The notes: a model not told the origin generated them from the sequence alone. 64,000 bases of DNA from Sphaerospermopsis kisseleviana NIES-73 (GCF_002368075.1 NZ_AP018314.1:2722807-2786806), one strand, 5' to 3'. Counted from the first letter of the stretch, positions 18,452 through 28,812 are shown. Made by a program: numbers and translations.

Positions 18452-18728
18452 GATTTAAAGATTTTGTTACCCTAATTAATCAGGGCTACTCCTGCTCATC
18501 GAAGCTTCCCAAAGATAAAAACAAAGGGAAAATCATTTTGTCGTGATGGAATCCTCCAAATAAGAGTTGTTGAAAGACAAGCGATCGCCCTCTGACATTT
18601 CTCAGTAACGGATTTGGGCGATCGCCTTCTATTGTGCTAATAAATTTTAACACGCAGTATCTTTGTATTTACATCATGACACTTAGTTTACATTTTTCTC
18701 TAAGAGGATGTTTGCAAAGTTATTGTCC

Positions 18729-19041
18729 TTACCACATTTGGAATACTAGTATATTCCACAAGTGATGTTGCCAATTGCGACTACCAGATAAATGTTCCTG
18801 CCACTTTTTGCGTATGGGTTCAGGATTGAAAAAACCATCTTGGCGCAAACGATGTGTACTAAGTAAATCCTCCGCCCACTCTCGTAAATCAGCGCGTAGC
18901 CACGTATCTAAAGGAATGCCAAAACCCATCTTAGGTGTCATCGGGACCGCGATGGTGAAGAGTGGCAGACATTCGCCGGGCGATCAACTCCATCTCTTCG
19001 GCATTAATTGCCTCACTCCAATATCCTGTAATACCACACAT
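18729..19041 (-). pseudogene. asnB: asnB with a large internal deletion
   Basis: The minus strand from 19041 reads MCGITGYWS then about 27 more codons, with the class II glutaminase start (Cys2) and HHRGPDD, then stops. In a shifted frame from 18941 it continues [16 protein letters not shown] and runs through [15 protein letters not shown] to a stop, the C-terminus of glutamine-hydrolysing asparagine synthetase. About 500 residues between the ends are gone. Both ends are still recognisable and in the right order, so a deletion joined them. Confidence 0.88.
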
Positions 19042-19164
19042 AAAAATACAATATAATATACATTTTATTTATTTAAAACACTCAAAAATTCAATCTAACT
19101 TGAACTCTTTTAGTATTATGTAGCTGTGATAAATTTATCGTACTCACGGCAATAAGTATTTATC

Positions 19165-20310
19165 TTAGCTATTAAATTTTTCTGTGTAAACTTCTTGGTA
19201 CAGTGACTCATAAAGGCTCACCACATGATTAATTTCAAAGTTTTCCTGAATCCGATGGCGAGCCTGTTCCCCCAGGGTGAGACGCTGAAAACTTGGGAGC
19301 CTGAGTAAGGATTCAACAGCCTCAGCTAAACTGATCATGTCATCACGAGTAACAACTTTACCTGTCTCCCCAACAATATAGGCTGAGTCCCCCACATCGG
19401 TGACAACACAAGGAACAGCACACCCCATGGCTTCACCCAAAACAATGGGAAAGGCTTCGCCATAGGAAGAAGCAGAAACTAAAACATCCAGGGAAGCCAT
19501 GAGCCGGGGAATGTCTTGACGCAGACTTAACAAATGGGTGACATGGCTGACTTGAGCCTTATCTATGGCTTGCATCAGTAGAGAATTCTCTCTATCAATA
19601 CCACTCCCAGCTAGTAAGAAATGCACATCTGGTCTTTTTTGATGTAGATAGCCAGCAGCTGCAAAAAAGCCTGTATGATTCTTCTGGGGGTCAAAGCGAG
19701 CAATCACACCCACTAAAGGTGTATCGGCTGCAATTCCTAACTCTTGTCGTACAGATTCACGAAAGTTTGGGTTGGGCTGAAATCTTTCTAGATCAAAGCC
19801 GTTGGGTGTGACTATGAATTTATCTGGAGCATAACCAAGTGATGTATGAATATCCTTCGCTATAGCAGAACAGCACTGAATGCGATGGGGAATGATTGGG
19901 GATAGTCGCGCACATAATCCTGCAATTAAGCGAGTAGTGGCTTTATTCTTTTCTTTGGATAGGTCACTATGGTGAATAGCCCAAATTACCTTTGACACTC
20001 CAGCCATAGAAGCAGCTAATCCACCCAGTAAGTCAGCATGATACATCCAGGTATGAACTATATCAGGTTGACTGTGTTTTAATAACTGTACTAGCTTGAG
20101 TAAAGCCAAGGGATTGGGAATTGTGCGACTCATCCCCAAGGCTGTGACGGGAATACCCAGAGCTTGAATGCGTTTACCGATGGCACCAATATCAGTTAGG
20201 GATATGACTTGAGGGGTAAATTCTGGTGATAACCGCTCTAGAAGTTTGAGCAGCATCATTTCTGCTCCACCAGTGTTGAGTCCGGTGATGATAATAGTAA
20301 GTTTAATCAC
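19165..20310 (-). CDS. GT4-family glycosyltransferase
   Basis: This 381-residue GT-B enzyme has an N-terminal TGLNTGGAEMMLLKLLERL loop. Its donor domain starts near residue 195 with GVIARFDPQKNHTGFF, and its acidic motif appears as SYGEAFPIVLGEAMGCAVPCV (E-x7-E). It begins a run of glycosyltransferases with short spacing (16 bases to the next gene), consistent with a polycistronic unit. Donor and acceptor are unknown. Confidence 0.87.
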   Translation of the reverse strand: MIKLTIIITGLNTGGAEMMLLKLLERLSPEFTPQVISLTDIGAIGKRIQALGIPVTALGMSRTIPNPLALLKLVQLLKHSQPDIVHTWMYHADLLGGLAASMAGVSKVIWAIHHSDLSKEKNKATTRLIAGLCARLSPIIPHRIQCCSAIAKDIHTSLGYAPDKFIVTPNGFDLERFQPNPNFRESVRQELGIAADTPLVGVIARFDPQKNHTGFFAAAGYLHQKRPDVHFLLAGSGIDRENSLLMQAIDKAQVSHVTHLLSLRQDIPRLMASLDVLVSASSYGEAFPIVLGEAMGCAVPCVVTDVGDSAYIVGETGKVVTRDDMISLAEAVESLLRLPSFQRLTLGEQARHRIQENFEINHVVSLYESLYQEVYTEKFNS

Positions 20311-20326
20311 AGGGTTAGGAAAAATT

Positions 20327-21517
20327 TTAGATTAGTATGGATAAATACTGATCAACGATAGTATCCAGCCCAAAGCGGCTTTCCAAGATTTCCCGGGATG
20401 GGCGTTGAGTTTCTCCCTGAAGACTAGCCATAATTGCCTCAGCCATAGCCTCCACATCTCCCACAGGAACCAGTTGACCCCATTTACCATCTTCTAGGAT
20501 TTCCCTCGGTCCACTGGGACAGTCGGTGGATACTACTGGTGTACCACAGGCTATAGCCTGTAATAAAGCATTGGGCATACCTTCAAAACAGGAGGAAAGA
20601 ACAAACACGGAGGCTTGTTTCATGTAAGGGAAGGGGTTATCGACAAATCCCGGTAAACTGACTTGTTCCTCTAAACCCAGACTTTTTACTAAAAGCTCAA
20701 GTTTTGCCCTGTCTTTTCCCTCTCCTAAAATCATCAGTCGGGCTGAATGGCGCTGATTTAAGTGAGCGAAGGCACGAATCAATGTGGTGAAATCTTTTGC
20801 CACTGTCAGCCTACCTACACTCAGAATCACAGGGAGTTCCCCAGGTGCAAACCAAGGATGGTTTAAAGGTTCTTGGATTTTATCCAAAAGTTCAGGCGTT
20901 ATAGCAGGGTTATAAATTGTCGTGACTTTATTTTGGGGGATATTGTGTGATTTCACTAAATCCTCAGATACACCTTCAGAAACTGCGATTACCTGATTAA
21001 CCCCAGGATAAAGATACTTCGCTAATACCTGTGTTACCCGGAGCCGAATACCTTTCTCATAAAGCATTAAACTACTCCAGGAATTAGCCACCCTCACTAC
21101 GATTTTCTGTGAACCACCAGATAAAAAACGAGCAATGATTGCGATGACATTGGCATCGTCTAAGGTGGAGAGAATGGCATGGGGTTTTTCTGTCTTTAAG
21201 TAGCGAATTAAACTGGGTAAACTAGCTAAGACGCGAGGACAGTTTAAATCTATGACGCGCACTTGATCACTCACTAGGGGAAGATAGGGACCCTCGGCTT
21301 TAACTAGAACTAAATCCACAGCAAACCCGCGCTGTGCAAAGCCATTGGCAAGATACACCATAATTTTCTCAGCACCGCCACCTCTGAGGGATGGTAAAAA
21401 GAGAGTGATTTTTTGGTGTGGCTGTTTTTGCGAGTTGGAGGAAGTTCTAGACAGTGAATTAATATTTCTATTATTTGTATTACTTATAATGTTCATTTGT
21501 CTAGACTCAGGTTCCAT
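20327..21517 (-). CDS. GT4-family glycosyltransferase
   Basis: This 396-residue protein has the acceptor-domain loop LPSLRGGGAEKIMVYLANGF, donor-domain SVGRLTVAKDFTTLI and the motif SCFEGMPNALLQAIACGTPVV. The ORF start (ATG at 21517) overlaps the end of the upstream gene by 25 bases, while an alternative ATG at 21496 gives a shorter Ser/Asn-rich N-terminus. Either way translation is likely coupled to the upstream gene. Confidence 0.87.
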   Translation of the reverse strand: MEPESRQMNIISNTNNRNINSLSRTSSNSQKQPHQKITLFLPSLRGGGAEKIMVYLANGFAQRGFAVDLVLVKAEGPYLPLVSDQVRVIDLNCPRVLASLPSLIRYLKTEKPHAILSTLDDANVIAIIARFLSGGSQKIVVRVANSWSSLMLYEKGIRLRVTQVLAKYLYPGVNQVIAVSEGVSEDLVKSHNIPQNKVTTIYNPAITPELLDKIQEPLNHPWFAPGELPVILSVGRLTVAKDFTTLIRAFAHLNQRHSARLMILGEGKDRAKLELLVKSLGLEEQVSLPGFVDNPFPYMKQASVFVLSSCFEGMPNALLQAIACGTPVVSTDCPSGPREILEDGKWGQLVPVGDVEAMAEAIMASLQGETQRPSREILESRFGLDTIVDQYLSILI

Positions 21518-22623
21518 TTATCTTGAAGTAAATTATTTAAATGTTGATAATAAGCTAAACCCGATATTTCCTCTGCATAGGTAGACAAACAATATTTTTT
21601 CATAGTTATAAGTTGCTGAGGATTTGCTAAAAGCTGTTGAATTTTATCAACTAAATCGAGTAAATTGTCACTCTTAAACACATATCCGTTTTTGCCATTT
21701 TTTATATAACATTGAGTCCCGCAGGTATCTGAGCATATTGCTGGCACACCATTAGCAATTGCTTCTAATATGGAAATAGCGGCAGGCTCATCTCGCGATG
21801 GTAGCACGAAAATATCAGAGTAATTATATAATTGCTGCATTTGCAAAAATGGTATATTCTTTTTCAGAGAAATTATCTCTTGCATGCCTAATTCATAAAC
21901 TTTTTGCTGAATCAAATTAAATCTTTCTATTTGATCTTGGTGAACGCATTCTCCCACAATTGTGGCATGAAATTTGTATTGATCTTTCAGATGGGCTAAT
22001 GCCTCGATAAATAGAAGATGATTTTTCCTAGTTGCCCCATATTTGCCGATCATTAACAAATGAATTATTCTGCCCTTTTCTTCGGCAACATGAGTTATTT
22101 TTCCTTGGGGAACGGCAAAGGGAACATAGTGTATACATTTGAGGGATTGACTGTTGGTTTTATCTGCGCCTAACAAGGGACTATACCAAGCAGCATTAAA
22201 AATCGATAGCAGCAGATGAATTTTGATTCTTTTAGCTAGGGAACGATGTTTATTGATTTCTGTTTGAGTGTAAAAAATAGTTTTTATACCCAGAAACCTA
22301 GCACACACAGCAGCTAGTATAGAGAAATATCTATTGGGATTGCGGATAATAACAATATCCGGATGACTATGAATCAGCTCACGAAAATAAGTAATAGGAT
22401 TGGGGAATAATCTTGGTTGATCACCGCCACCACTACCAAAGGTGGCTTCGAGCCATTTTGAAGCTCCACAAGCAGGATATACCTTAGGAGTTAATATTGA
22501 GTGTTCTTCCGTTGGTCCGATATAATTCACGTGTAACTCTACATCATGACCATTGGCTTGCAATACCTTGACAATTTCATATTGATTTGTGTGAAATCTT
22601 GGAGCGATGAAGACAATTTTCAT
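21493..22623 (-). CDS. GT4-family glycosyltransferase
   Basis: This protein of about 376 residues has an acceptor domain starting MKIVFIAPRFHTNQYEIVK and a donor domain containing MIGKYGATRKNHLLFIEAL and the acidic motif SRDEPAAISILEAIANGVPAI. I set the start at the ATG at 22623, because the longer reading frame opens with a weak TTG at 22659. It is followed by another glycosyltransferase with overlapping ends. Confidence 0.83.
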   Translation of the reverse strand: MKIVFIAPRFHTNQYEIVKVLQANGHDVELHVNYIGPTEEHSILTPKVYPACGASKWLEATFGSGGGDQPRLFPNPITYFRELIHSHPDIVIIRNPNRYFSILAAVCARFLGIKTIFYTQTEINKHRSLAKRIKIHLLLSIFNAAWYSPLLGADKTNSQSLKCIHYVPFAVPQGKITHVAEEKGRIIHLLMIGKYGATRKNHLLFIEALAHLKDQYKFHATIVGECVHQDQIERFNLIQQKVYELGMQEIISLKKNIPFLQMQQLYNYSDIFVLPSRDEPAAISILEAIANGVPAICSDTCGTQCYIKNGKNGYVFKSDNLLDLVDKIQQLLANPQQLITMKKYCLSTYAEEISGLAYYQHLNNLLQDKWNLSLDK

Positions 22624-22710
22624 AATATTGAATTTTGGATTTTTTATACTTTTAACCAAAACATATTTTAAGTTTTAATTTAAAAAATTACTACATATAT
22701 TCATATTCAC

Positions 22711-23775
22711 TTAACTAGGATACCAATAGTTAAATAATATTGACCAATAAAGATACCAAATTATAAGATAAGCAATCCAGATGTAAAAAATTCTCTTGCG
22801 CTGCTTTCGAGGCAATTCCCAAATTGCATAGGCTATCAATGGCATTGTTACCCCCCAAAGTCGATAGGACCAAGGAATAAAAGGATTCATTACAATATAC
22901 CAAGCTAATATATTAATCACTAAGCTATGCTTCTTTATATAGTCATTATTGCAGTTCAGTTGCACAAGGATTAATAGAATCCAAAATAGCATTTGTAGAA
23001 AACTGCCTCCTCCTCTGATATAGTCTTCGCCCTGACTAAGACGACGATCCCCTAGGAATTGAAGTAAAGAACCACCAACTGTTAAGATTATTCCCGCAAA
23101 AACCCCTGGTAAAGTTGCCCATAGAATAATTCTTATCCTTGTTGGTATTAGCCGCAATTTAGGTATTCTCAGGGAAAAAAAGTTTGTTTGGCAAAAATTT
23201 AGCAGTAATAATATGGCGCTGCTTGAATGAATAAACGGTGTCAACGCGAATAAGATGTATTTAACGCCTTGCGGTTTTAAGATTGTTGCCAGAATAAATA
23301 GAGACCAGGCAAATCCATTTCTAATTCCAGAAAGGATAACATCGATAGATGTAGGATTTAATAGGAAAACTAATGCCCATGGAATACTAACTTTTGGAAA
23401 AAGGTATGCACCCCAAACTAAGCATATGAAAAAGGAAACAATGCGAAGAGCAATTGTTGCTTCACCTGTGATTTCTGTCAGTTTTATGACTAGTTCATCC
23501 CATAAAACCTCTCCTGTAAAATATTCAGTCCAACTTTGCCAATTATATAATTCTGCCTTACTTGTACCCGTAGCAACGGCATTATTAAAATATAAAACAT
23601 AACGACCAAAATCTCGAAAGTCTCCTTCTAAAACCGCAGCTTTAGATATTTGATCCCAGGGAAAAAATACCATGAAACTGGCGTAAGCAATAGTCGCTAT
23701 GATGACATATATCAGCTTTTTGCTTATTAAAATGCCTTTTCTTCTATTTAATTGTTCTAAATATTCTTTCTGCAT
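22711..23775 (-). CDS. EpsG-family / Wzy-like polysaccharide polymerase
   Basis: This is a 354-residue, highly hydrophobic protein with about eight to ten membrane helices. It carries the EpsG-like pattern FRDFGRYVLYF near residue 57 and ILSGIRNGFAWSLFILA near 150. Such proteins polymerise repeat units on the outer face of the membrane. Its place between the glycosyltransferases and the methyltransferases fits that role. Sequence similarity in this family is low, so the call rests on topology and context. Confidence 0.78.
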   Translation of the reverse strand: MQKEYLEQLNRRKGILISKKLIYVIIATIAYASFMVFFPWDQISKAAVLEGDFRDFGRYVLYFNNAVATGTSKAELYNWQSWTEYFTGEVLWDELVIKLTEITGEATIALRIVSFFICLVWGAYLFPKVSIPWALVFLLNPTSIDVILSGIRNGFAWSLFILATILKPQGVKYILFALTPFIHSSSAILLLLNFCQTNFFSLRIPKLRLIPTRIRIILWATLPGVFAGIILTVGGSLLQFLGDRRLSQGEDYIRGGGSFLQMLFWILLILVQLNCNNDYIKKHSLVINILAWYIVMNPFIPWSYRLWGVTMPLIAYAIWELPRKQRKRIFYIWIAYLIIWYLYWSILFNYWYPS

Positions 23776-23805
23776 ATTTTAGAGTCAAAGTCACTTTTTC
23801 CAGGC

Positions 23806-24621
23806 TCAGTGTCTTCTGAAAACAATTAAGCAAGAATGCCCACATAGGGGACTAAGAACTTTATCAAGAATATAACGTAACCCACGAACCAAGATTGACT
23901 TTCCTGAATAGTCATAGAGTTTTTGCAGTGGTGATTTGAAAAATGAGGGCAGTTCATCTTTAAATCCCTTTAATCCTGCGCTAGGACAAACTTCACAAAG
24001 GGAAAAGCCTAGTTGACAAAAATTCATTATGGTTTGCTGATGATCAAGAGCGAACTGGTAAAAATCTGACGGTTCTGATGGTGAGCTTTCATAATCAAAT
24101 AGTCTTAAAAGCCTTTTGAGTTTACGTAATGGTGACATGTAGGGATGGGTAAGAAATAGGTAGCCACCAGATTTGATTACTCTTCGCATTTCATGAGAAA
24201 TTGAGTCATAACCTGAGTAAAAATGTTCAATTACACCTAAAGACCAATATCCGGCAACAGATTGATCTGACAAAGGTAAGGAGCGGACATCACCAAGACG
24301 AATATCCAAATGGGGCGCAACCTTGTTGAGCATCGCAACGGTTTGAGGGGCAAAATCAATGCCTAGGGCTTGATAACCCGCTGAAGTTAAGGCAGCAACA
24401 TGGTTTCCAGTTCCACAACCCCCTTCTAGGATCAATCCGTCTTCAGGAGTTAGATAACGCCGGGTTATGGAAGCCACAAAGTTTAGTTTTTGAGGAGGAA
24501 TAAGTGCCAGTCTAGCCTTATCCTCATCTGTAATGCTCCAGTGGGTATCCCACATTTCGGGAGTAGCTGATGACTGAATATAAACTAAAGCTTTTTTGTT
24601 TGGGTCGTAATATCTTCTCAT
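23806..24621 (-). CDS. SAM-dependent methyltransferase (class I)
   Basis: This 271-residue protein has SAM motif I as LILEGGCGTGNHVAAL, followed by ALGIDFAPQTVAML and motif YWSLGVIEHFYSGYDS. It resembles methyltransferases found in exopolysaccharide loci. It lies 30 bases from the polymerase gene and 38 from the next methyltransferase, in one probable operon. Confidence 0.8.
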   Translation of the reverse strand: MRRYYDPNKKALVYIQSSATPEMWDTHWSITDEDKARLALIPPQKLNFVASITRRYLTPEDGLILEGGCGTGNHVAALTSAGYQALGIDFAPQTVAMLNKVAPHLDIRLGDVRSLPLSDQSVAGYWSLGVIEHFYSGYDSISHEMRRVIKSGGYLFLTHPYMSPLRKLKRLLRLFDYESSPSEPSDFYQFALDHQQTIMNFCQLGFSLCEVCPSAGLKGFKDELPSFFKSPLQKLYDYSGKSILVRGLRYILDKVLSPLCGHSCLIVFRRH

Positions 24622-24659
24622 GGTGTAATAATTGCGATAATAAGAAGCTTGTTGGTGGA

Positions 24660-25556
24660 TTAACTTCGACGAGCGATCGCATAGCCTCTTTCGTTGCTGA
24701 CTGTGAGTCGTTCTATGGTGTATAGTCCATCAGACTCAATCTGATTCACCGCTGCAACTACGCCATCAAATAAGCCAGGTGTAATATCGTCAAATACAAT
24801 CATATCCCCTTTAACTTGGCGATCGCGCACATAGGCATACTCAATTAAAACATCTTCTTTAGTATGTTGGGCATCTAAAAAAGCAAAGTGGATGCGAGAC
24901 AGTCCTGTGCGTTGTAATTGAGCTTTTGTCCAGCCTTGGACAAATACAACTCGATCTAATTCATCTAGCCAGGGGCTTAGTAGCTGTTGACGGGTCTTTC
25001 TCCCATCATGGTCGTCAATGCAGTTCCAGAATATGGGTTGGTTATGGGGTAAGATATCCAATGTAACAATTTTACCTTGTGAATTGGTATCTGTCAGTGC
25101 TTTTGACATGCAGAGCGTAGAAAAACCACGCGCCGTGCCTGTTTCTAGAATTGTCACCCCCCCATTAATGTATTTAATATTATCAGCAAGGTAGCGGTGC
25201 AAAGCCGCATAAAGAAGCCGTCCATGCTGGTAATTTAACCGAGATTTTTTAATGACTATTTGGGTATGTAAAGCTAAATTTTCCAGCCACTTACGATCAA
25301 TACTGTAACCTAATCGCTGTTCCATCTCATCAATTTCAGGATAGGTGACTGCACGGGCATTCTCATGTAGCTGTAGATAAGTTTCTCGGTCAGCTTTGGG
25401 TGATGTACCAAAGGGATGCTGGGGAAAATTTTCCTGAGTTAGGAAAGATTTAATGGCTCGTTTTATTGTGTTGATAGTTCCCATTTTAAAACTTATAACG
25501 TCTTTCAAATCTTTAGCGTATTGTCTGTCAAATTTAAATTTGATAGGTAAACTCAA
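24660..25556 (-). CDS. Class I SAM-methyltransferase (Methyltransf_24-like)
   Basis: This 298-residue protein has the core TILETGTARGFSTLCMSKAL, followed by GKIVTLDILPH and FAFLDAQHTKEDVLIEY, the order seen in Methyltransf_24/CmcI-like enzymes that act on sugars and natural products. A start at residue 25 (MGTINTIKR, 25484) is also possible. Substrate unknown; it is the first gene after the ABC transporter in the same direction. Confidence 0.72.
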   Translation of the reverse strand: MSLPIKFKFDRQYAKDLKDVISFKMGTINTIKRAIKSFLTQENFPQHPFGTSPKADRETYLQLHENARAVTYPEIDEMEQRLGYSIDRKWLENLALHTQIVIKKSRLNYQHGRLLYAALHRYLADNIKYINGGVTILETGTARGFSTLCMSKALTDTNSQGKIVTLDILPHNQPIFWNCIDDHDGRKTRQQLLSPWLDELDRVVFVQGWTKAQLQRTGLSRIHFAFLDAQHTKEDVLIEYAYVRDRQVKGDMIVFDDITPGLFDGVVAAVNQIESDGLYTIERLTVSNERGYAIARRS

Positions 25557-25782
25557 ATTTTATAGGTCATTTTAGCTAGGATTGTCATGAAATTGCATTA
25601 GTGATTGAGATAATATCACATTTGGTAAATGATAAAAGCGAATGATCAAAGTCCCTCGTGTTTTGTTTCGCCTGCTTGATCGAATTCAAAATGGATATGT
25701 ATGAGTTCCGGCATAATAGGACTTACGCAACTGGGACAAATGGGCAGCAATCGTAGCCCAGCCAGGCGACAATTCAAATAAA

Positions 25783-27612
25783 TCATATAAATTTATCTGA
25801 ACCCTCCACACCACTCAAAGCCATAGCCCGAAAACTGCCACTATTAGCCAGCAATTCTTCATAAGTTCCCTGTGCTGCCAACCGACCCTGATCCAAATGA
25901 AAAATGCGATCGCATTTCTGCACCGTCGTCAACCGATGGGCAATTAAAATCACCGTCAATTGATGACTCAACCCCTCAATAGCCGCCATCACCTCCCGTT
26001 CTGTATCATTATCCAAGGCACTGGTCGCCTCATCTAACACAATCACTGATGCTCGCTTATACAAAGCCCTGGCAATGCCAATACGCTGCCGTTGACCCCC
26101 TGATAAACGAATCCCTCGTTCTCCTACTATTTCCCCATAACCCTCAGGCCGACTTTCAATGAAATCAGCAATCTGAGCTAATCGTGCTGCCTGCCGCACC
26201 CGATCCAGATCAATTTCACTGCGGGGAACCCCAAAGGCGATATTCTCTGCCACAGTAGCATCACTGAGAAAAATACTCTGGGGTACATGGGCAATGGTAC
26301 GCTGCCAACGGTGTAACCGTTCCCCTGTCAGGGCAGCCCCATCCACCAATACTTCCCCCCGTTCTGGCTGTAATAGACCCAAAATAATATCGGCAGTAGT
26401 ACTCTTCCCACTACCGGTAGTTCCTACAAAACCAACTGTAGTATTAGGCTTAATCTGCAAACATAGGTCTTGTAATACCCAGGGTGTAGATTCTGTATAA
26501 CGAAACCACACCCCCTGTAAGCGCAATTCATTGTCTAGAGGTTGACCCACCCCAGAACCCACGGAAACGAGGGACACAGGCATGGACAATCTCCGCAATA
26601 CGTTTTGCAGAGATACCTGATTCCCACGTATATTGGCCAAGGCATTAAAGCTAACCTGCAATGCAGGCAATAACCGATTGGCTGCCAAGGTCAAAGCCCC
26701 CAATGTGGGTACTACTTGAGCTAACTGCTGCTGATCATAGGACATGACCACAGCCATGAGGGCAATGGTAACCATAGCCACAGCCTCTATTAAAAACCGG
26801 GGCGACGCACCAATGAAGTAATTATCTGCTGCCGCCACACGGGTGGGACGATACGCCTGATCATAGCGGGTGACAAACATCCCCTGATTACTCTCAAGCA
26901 ACACATCCCGAATTCCTCCTAATCCCTCTTGGAGATATTTCACAACCAACCGACTTTGACTACTGATGTCCTTGCTATTGCGGGCTAGTGCGCGACGAGT
27001 GATCCGCAGCAAAATAACATAAGTTATCCCCAAAACTGCCGCCGTACCTAGGGCAACTCCCAGATTAATTGCCAAAATTGACAGCACCAGTGCTAGTACA
27101 ATTATACTATTAACTACCAGATTCAGAACACCTGGCAAAACGTATGAACTCACACTCTGAAGATCCTGGGTAATATCGGCAATTAATTCATTACTACTAT
27201 GACGAACATGAAAACTGTAAGGTTGTAACAGGGTACGACGATACACTTCACAACTCAAATCACTGGATACCATTGCCGCAAACCGTGACTGCCAGCGCAA
27301 TGTCAGCAGTCGCAACCCATTAGCCAAGACTACCGCCGTTCCAAAGCTCCCCCCTAACCACGCCACCAATTGAAAAGTCTTAGTTACCCCTAACTGCACC
27401 CAAAGGGGTTGTAAAGTCGGATTTTGCAGCACACCCTCGGCATTACTCAATGCCCCTAGAAATGGTAACACAGCCCCCAAGCTCACTACCTCACTTGCCG
27501 CTGTCACTACCATCAGCATTAGTAACCATAACATTTGTCTTCTCCGAGCTAAAGGTAACAAATGATATAGTTGCCGGAGGTTTTGTATTAAGGATGCTTG
27601 TTTTTCTATCAT
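25783..27612 (-). CDS. ABC transporter, MsbA/PglK-type (permease plus ATPase)
   Basis: This 609-residue half-transporter has an N-terminal six-helix domain (about residues 20-320). The nucleotide-binding domain has Walker A GTTGSGKST, the signature LSGGQRQR, Walker B VIVLDEATSALD and the H-loop IAHRLTT. Because no Wzx flippase is visible, it may flip the lipid-linked repeat unit, as PglK does. That is an inference from context; it could also export something else. Confidence 0.85.
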   Translation of the reverse strand: MIEKQASLIQNLRQLYHLLPLARRRQMLWLLMLMVVTAASEVVSLGAVLPFLGALSNAEGVLQNPTLQPLWVQLGVTKTFQLVAWLGGSFGTAVVLANGLRLLTLRWQSRFAAMVSSDLSCEVYRRTLLQPYSFHVRHSSNELIADITQDLQSVSSYVLPGVLNLVVNSIIVLALVLSILAINLGVALGTAAVLGITYVILLRITRRALARNSKDISSQSRLVVKYLQEGLGGIRDVLLESNQGMFVTRYDQAYRPTRVAAADNYFIGASPRFLIEAVAMVTIALMAVVMSYDQQQLAQVVPTLGALTLAANRLLPALQVSFNALANIRGNQVSLQNVLRRLSMPVSLVSVGSGVGQPLDNELRLQGVWFRYTESTPWVLQDLCLQIKPNTTVGFVGTTGSGKSTTADIILGLLQPERGEVLVDGAALTGERLHRWQRTIAHVPQSIFLSDATVAENIAFGVPRSEIDLDRVRQAARLAQIADFIESRPEGYGEIVGERGIRLSGGQRQRIGIARALYKRASVIVLDEATSALDNDTEREVMAAIEGLSHQLTVILIAHRLTTVQKCDRIFHLDQGRLAAQGTYEELLANSGSFRAMALSGVEGSDKFI

Positions 27613-27654
27613 CTTAGATGGCTTGTTGACTGCTTGGGGGGAAGATTTTGATTA

Positions 27655-27748
27655 ATCAAATATCGCCGAAAATTAAATATGCGTAACTTGAAACCCTTGG
27701 TAGGGACAATTCATGAATTGTCCCTACATCTTTTTTGGAGAGGTTTAA
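27655..27748. repeat. MITE-like element, family A (degenerate)
   Basis: It runs from ATCGCCGAAAATTAAATATG to TTTTTTGGAGAGGTTTA with GGGACAATTCATGAATTGTCCC inside, and matches the element at 7950-8114. The rest of 27613-28006 shows no gene. Confidence 0.65.
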
Positions 27749-28006
27749 TATGTAAGTCTACAGCAATTTATCGTAACAGCAGATCATAAAATCTTAGTTG
27801 AAAAGACATCTCTACAAAGATTAGGGCGATCGCCCATAAACATTTTCCATGTTTCAGAAAGCGGATGTAACTTAACCCTTAAGTTCTAACGCTCTGCTGC
27901 TATTGATAATATGACTTACGCACTGTACAAATTCACCATGATGTGCATGAACGAAAATCCTCCATTTCAGGCTTTTGACGATTAACTTCGGATCAATAGC
28001 GATCGC

Positions 28007-28249
28007 TCAAAAATCATTAAAAAATACTGAACACATCTCTACTAAAACACCCAGATCATGGGTTTTCTTAAATACTAAATCTTGATATGTCAAATAGGCT
28101 TTTAATGCTTTCTCGGCACTCTGTTGACAATGATAAACAACAGCATCTAATAATGATACTTCATTTTCAATGAGTATGCGGGCAACCTTAATATCTCGCT
28201 GACTTTTAATTATCCACTGCCTAACCTCCTCATCCTTAGGACTATCCAT
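28007..28249 (-). pseudogene. HEPN-domain protein, C-terminally truncated
   Basis: The 80 codons give an N-terminal HEPN domain: RDIKVARILIENEV and VYHCQQSAEKALKAYL, usual for HEPN partners of MNT nucleotidyltransferases. A stop cuts it after SVFFNDF, where the family continues for about 45 residues including the R-x4-6-H RNase motif. The downstream frame shows no recognisable continuation. Its start overlaps the end of the nucleotidyltransferase by 8 bases, the usual MNT-HEPN arrangement. Confidence 0.75.
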
Positions 28250-28583
28250 AAAGGATTTTACCTTGACTGAGTGCCTGACTAACTAATGAACTTGCTACGG
28301 TGGACTTTCTTTCTACTTCTGCACGGGTCATAACCAGAATATCTTTTGGTATACCAATCCCATGGAGGGCTTTATATGCTTGACGCGCCCGACGATAGCG
28401 GGGTTCATTGGAATCGGAGATAATCACTAACAAATCAACATCACTATCTTCCGTAGGTTCGCCATAACCATAGGAACCAAATAAAATTACCTATTCTGGA
28501 TTCAGGGCAGAAACTAGCCGTTGGGTAATATCATCCAATAACTCGCCTGTTATTATTTTTGCAGGTATATTCTCTGTATTCAT
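28242..28583 (-). pseudogene. MNT nucleotidyltransferase with one in-frame stop
   Basis: From the ATG at 28583 the frame reads MNTENIPAKIITGELLDD, reaches a TAG after SALNPE, and continues in frame as VILFGSYGYGEPTEDSDVDL, the GS...D-x-D signature of MNT proteins, to a stop at 28242. Without the TAG it would be about 113 residues, normal for an MntA-like antitoxin. A single substitution has broken it. Confidence 0.82.
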
Positions 28584-28591
28584 ACAGTCTC

Positions 28592-28727
28592 TCATACAAA
28601 ACTAGCAAAAAATGACAATAACGGTTCTAACTCTTGCAGTTGCTCATCCTGTCTTAACTCTCTCATTGCTTGGCGTAATTTCTCTTCCCTATTTCCACCC
28701 TGCAAAATTGGCACAAATGGCAATAAG
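28592..28727 (-). pseudogene. C-terminal remnant of an Rpn-like protein
   Basis: About 44 codons on the minus strand read LLPFVPILQGG, then EEKLRQAMRELR and LEPLLSFFASFV before a stop. This tail is common in cyanobacterial Rpn/PDDEXK proteins. No upstream part remains. Confidence 0.55.
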
Positions 28728-28812
28728 GTTCATATCTTCTGCTCAAATACCAGTGTAAAGCGATCACTTTAGTTATCATACACATGGTTGAGCGATCGCC
28801 TGTTAACATTCC

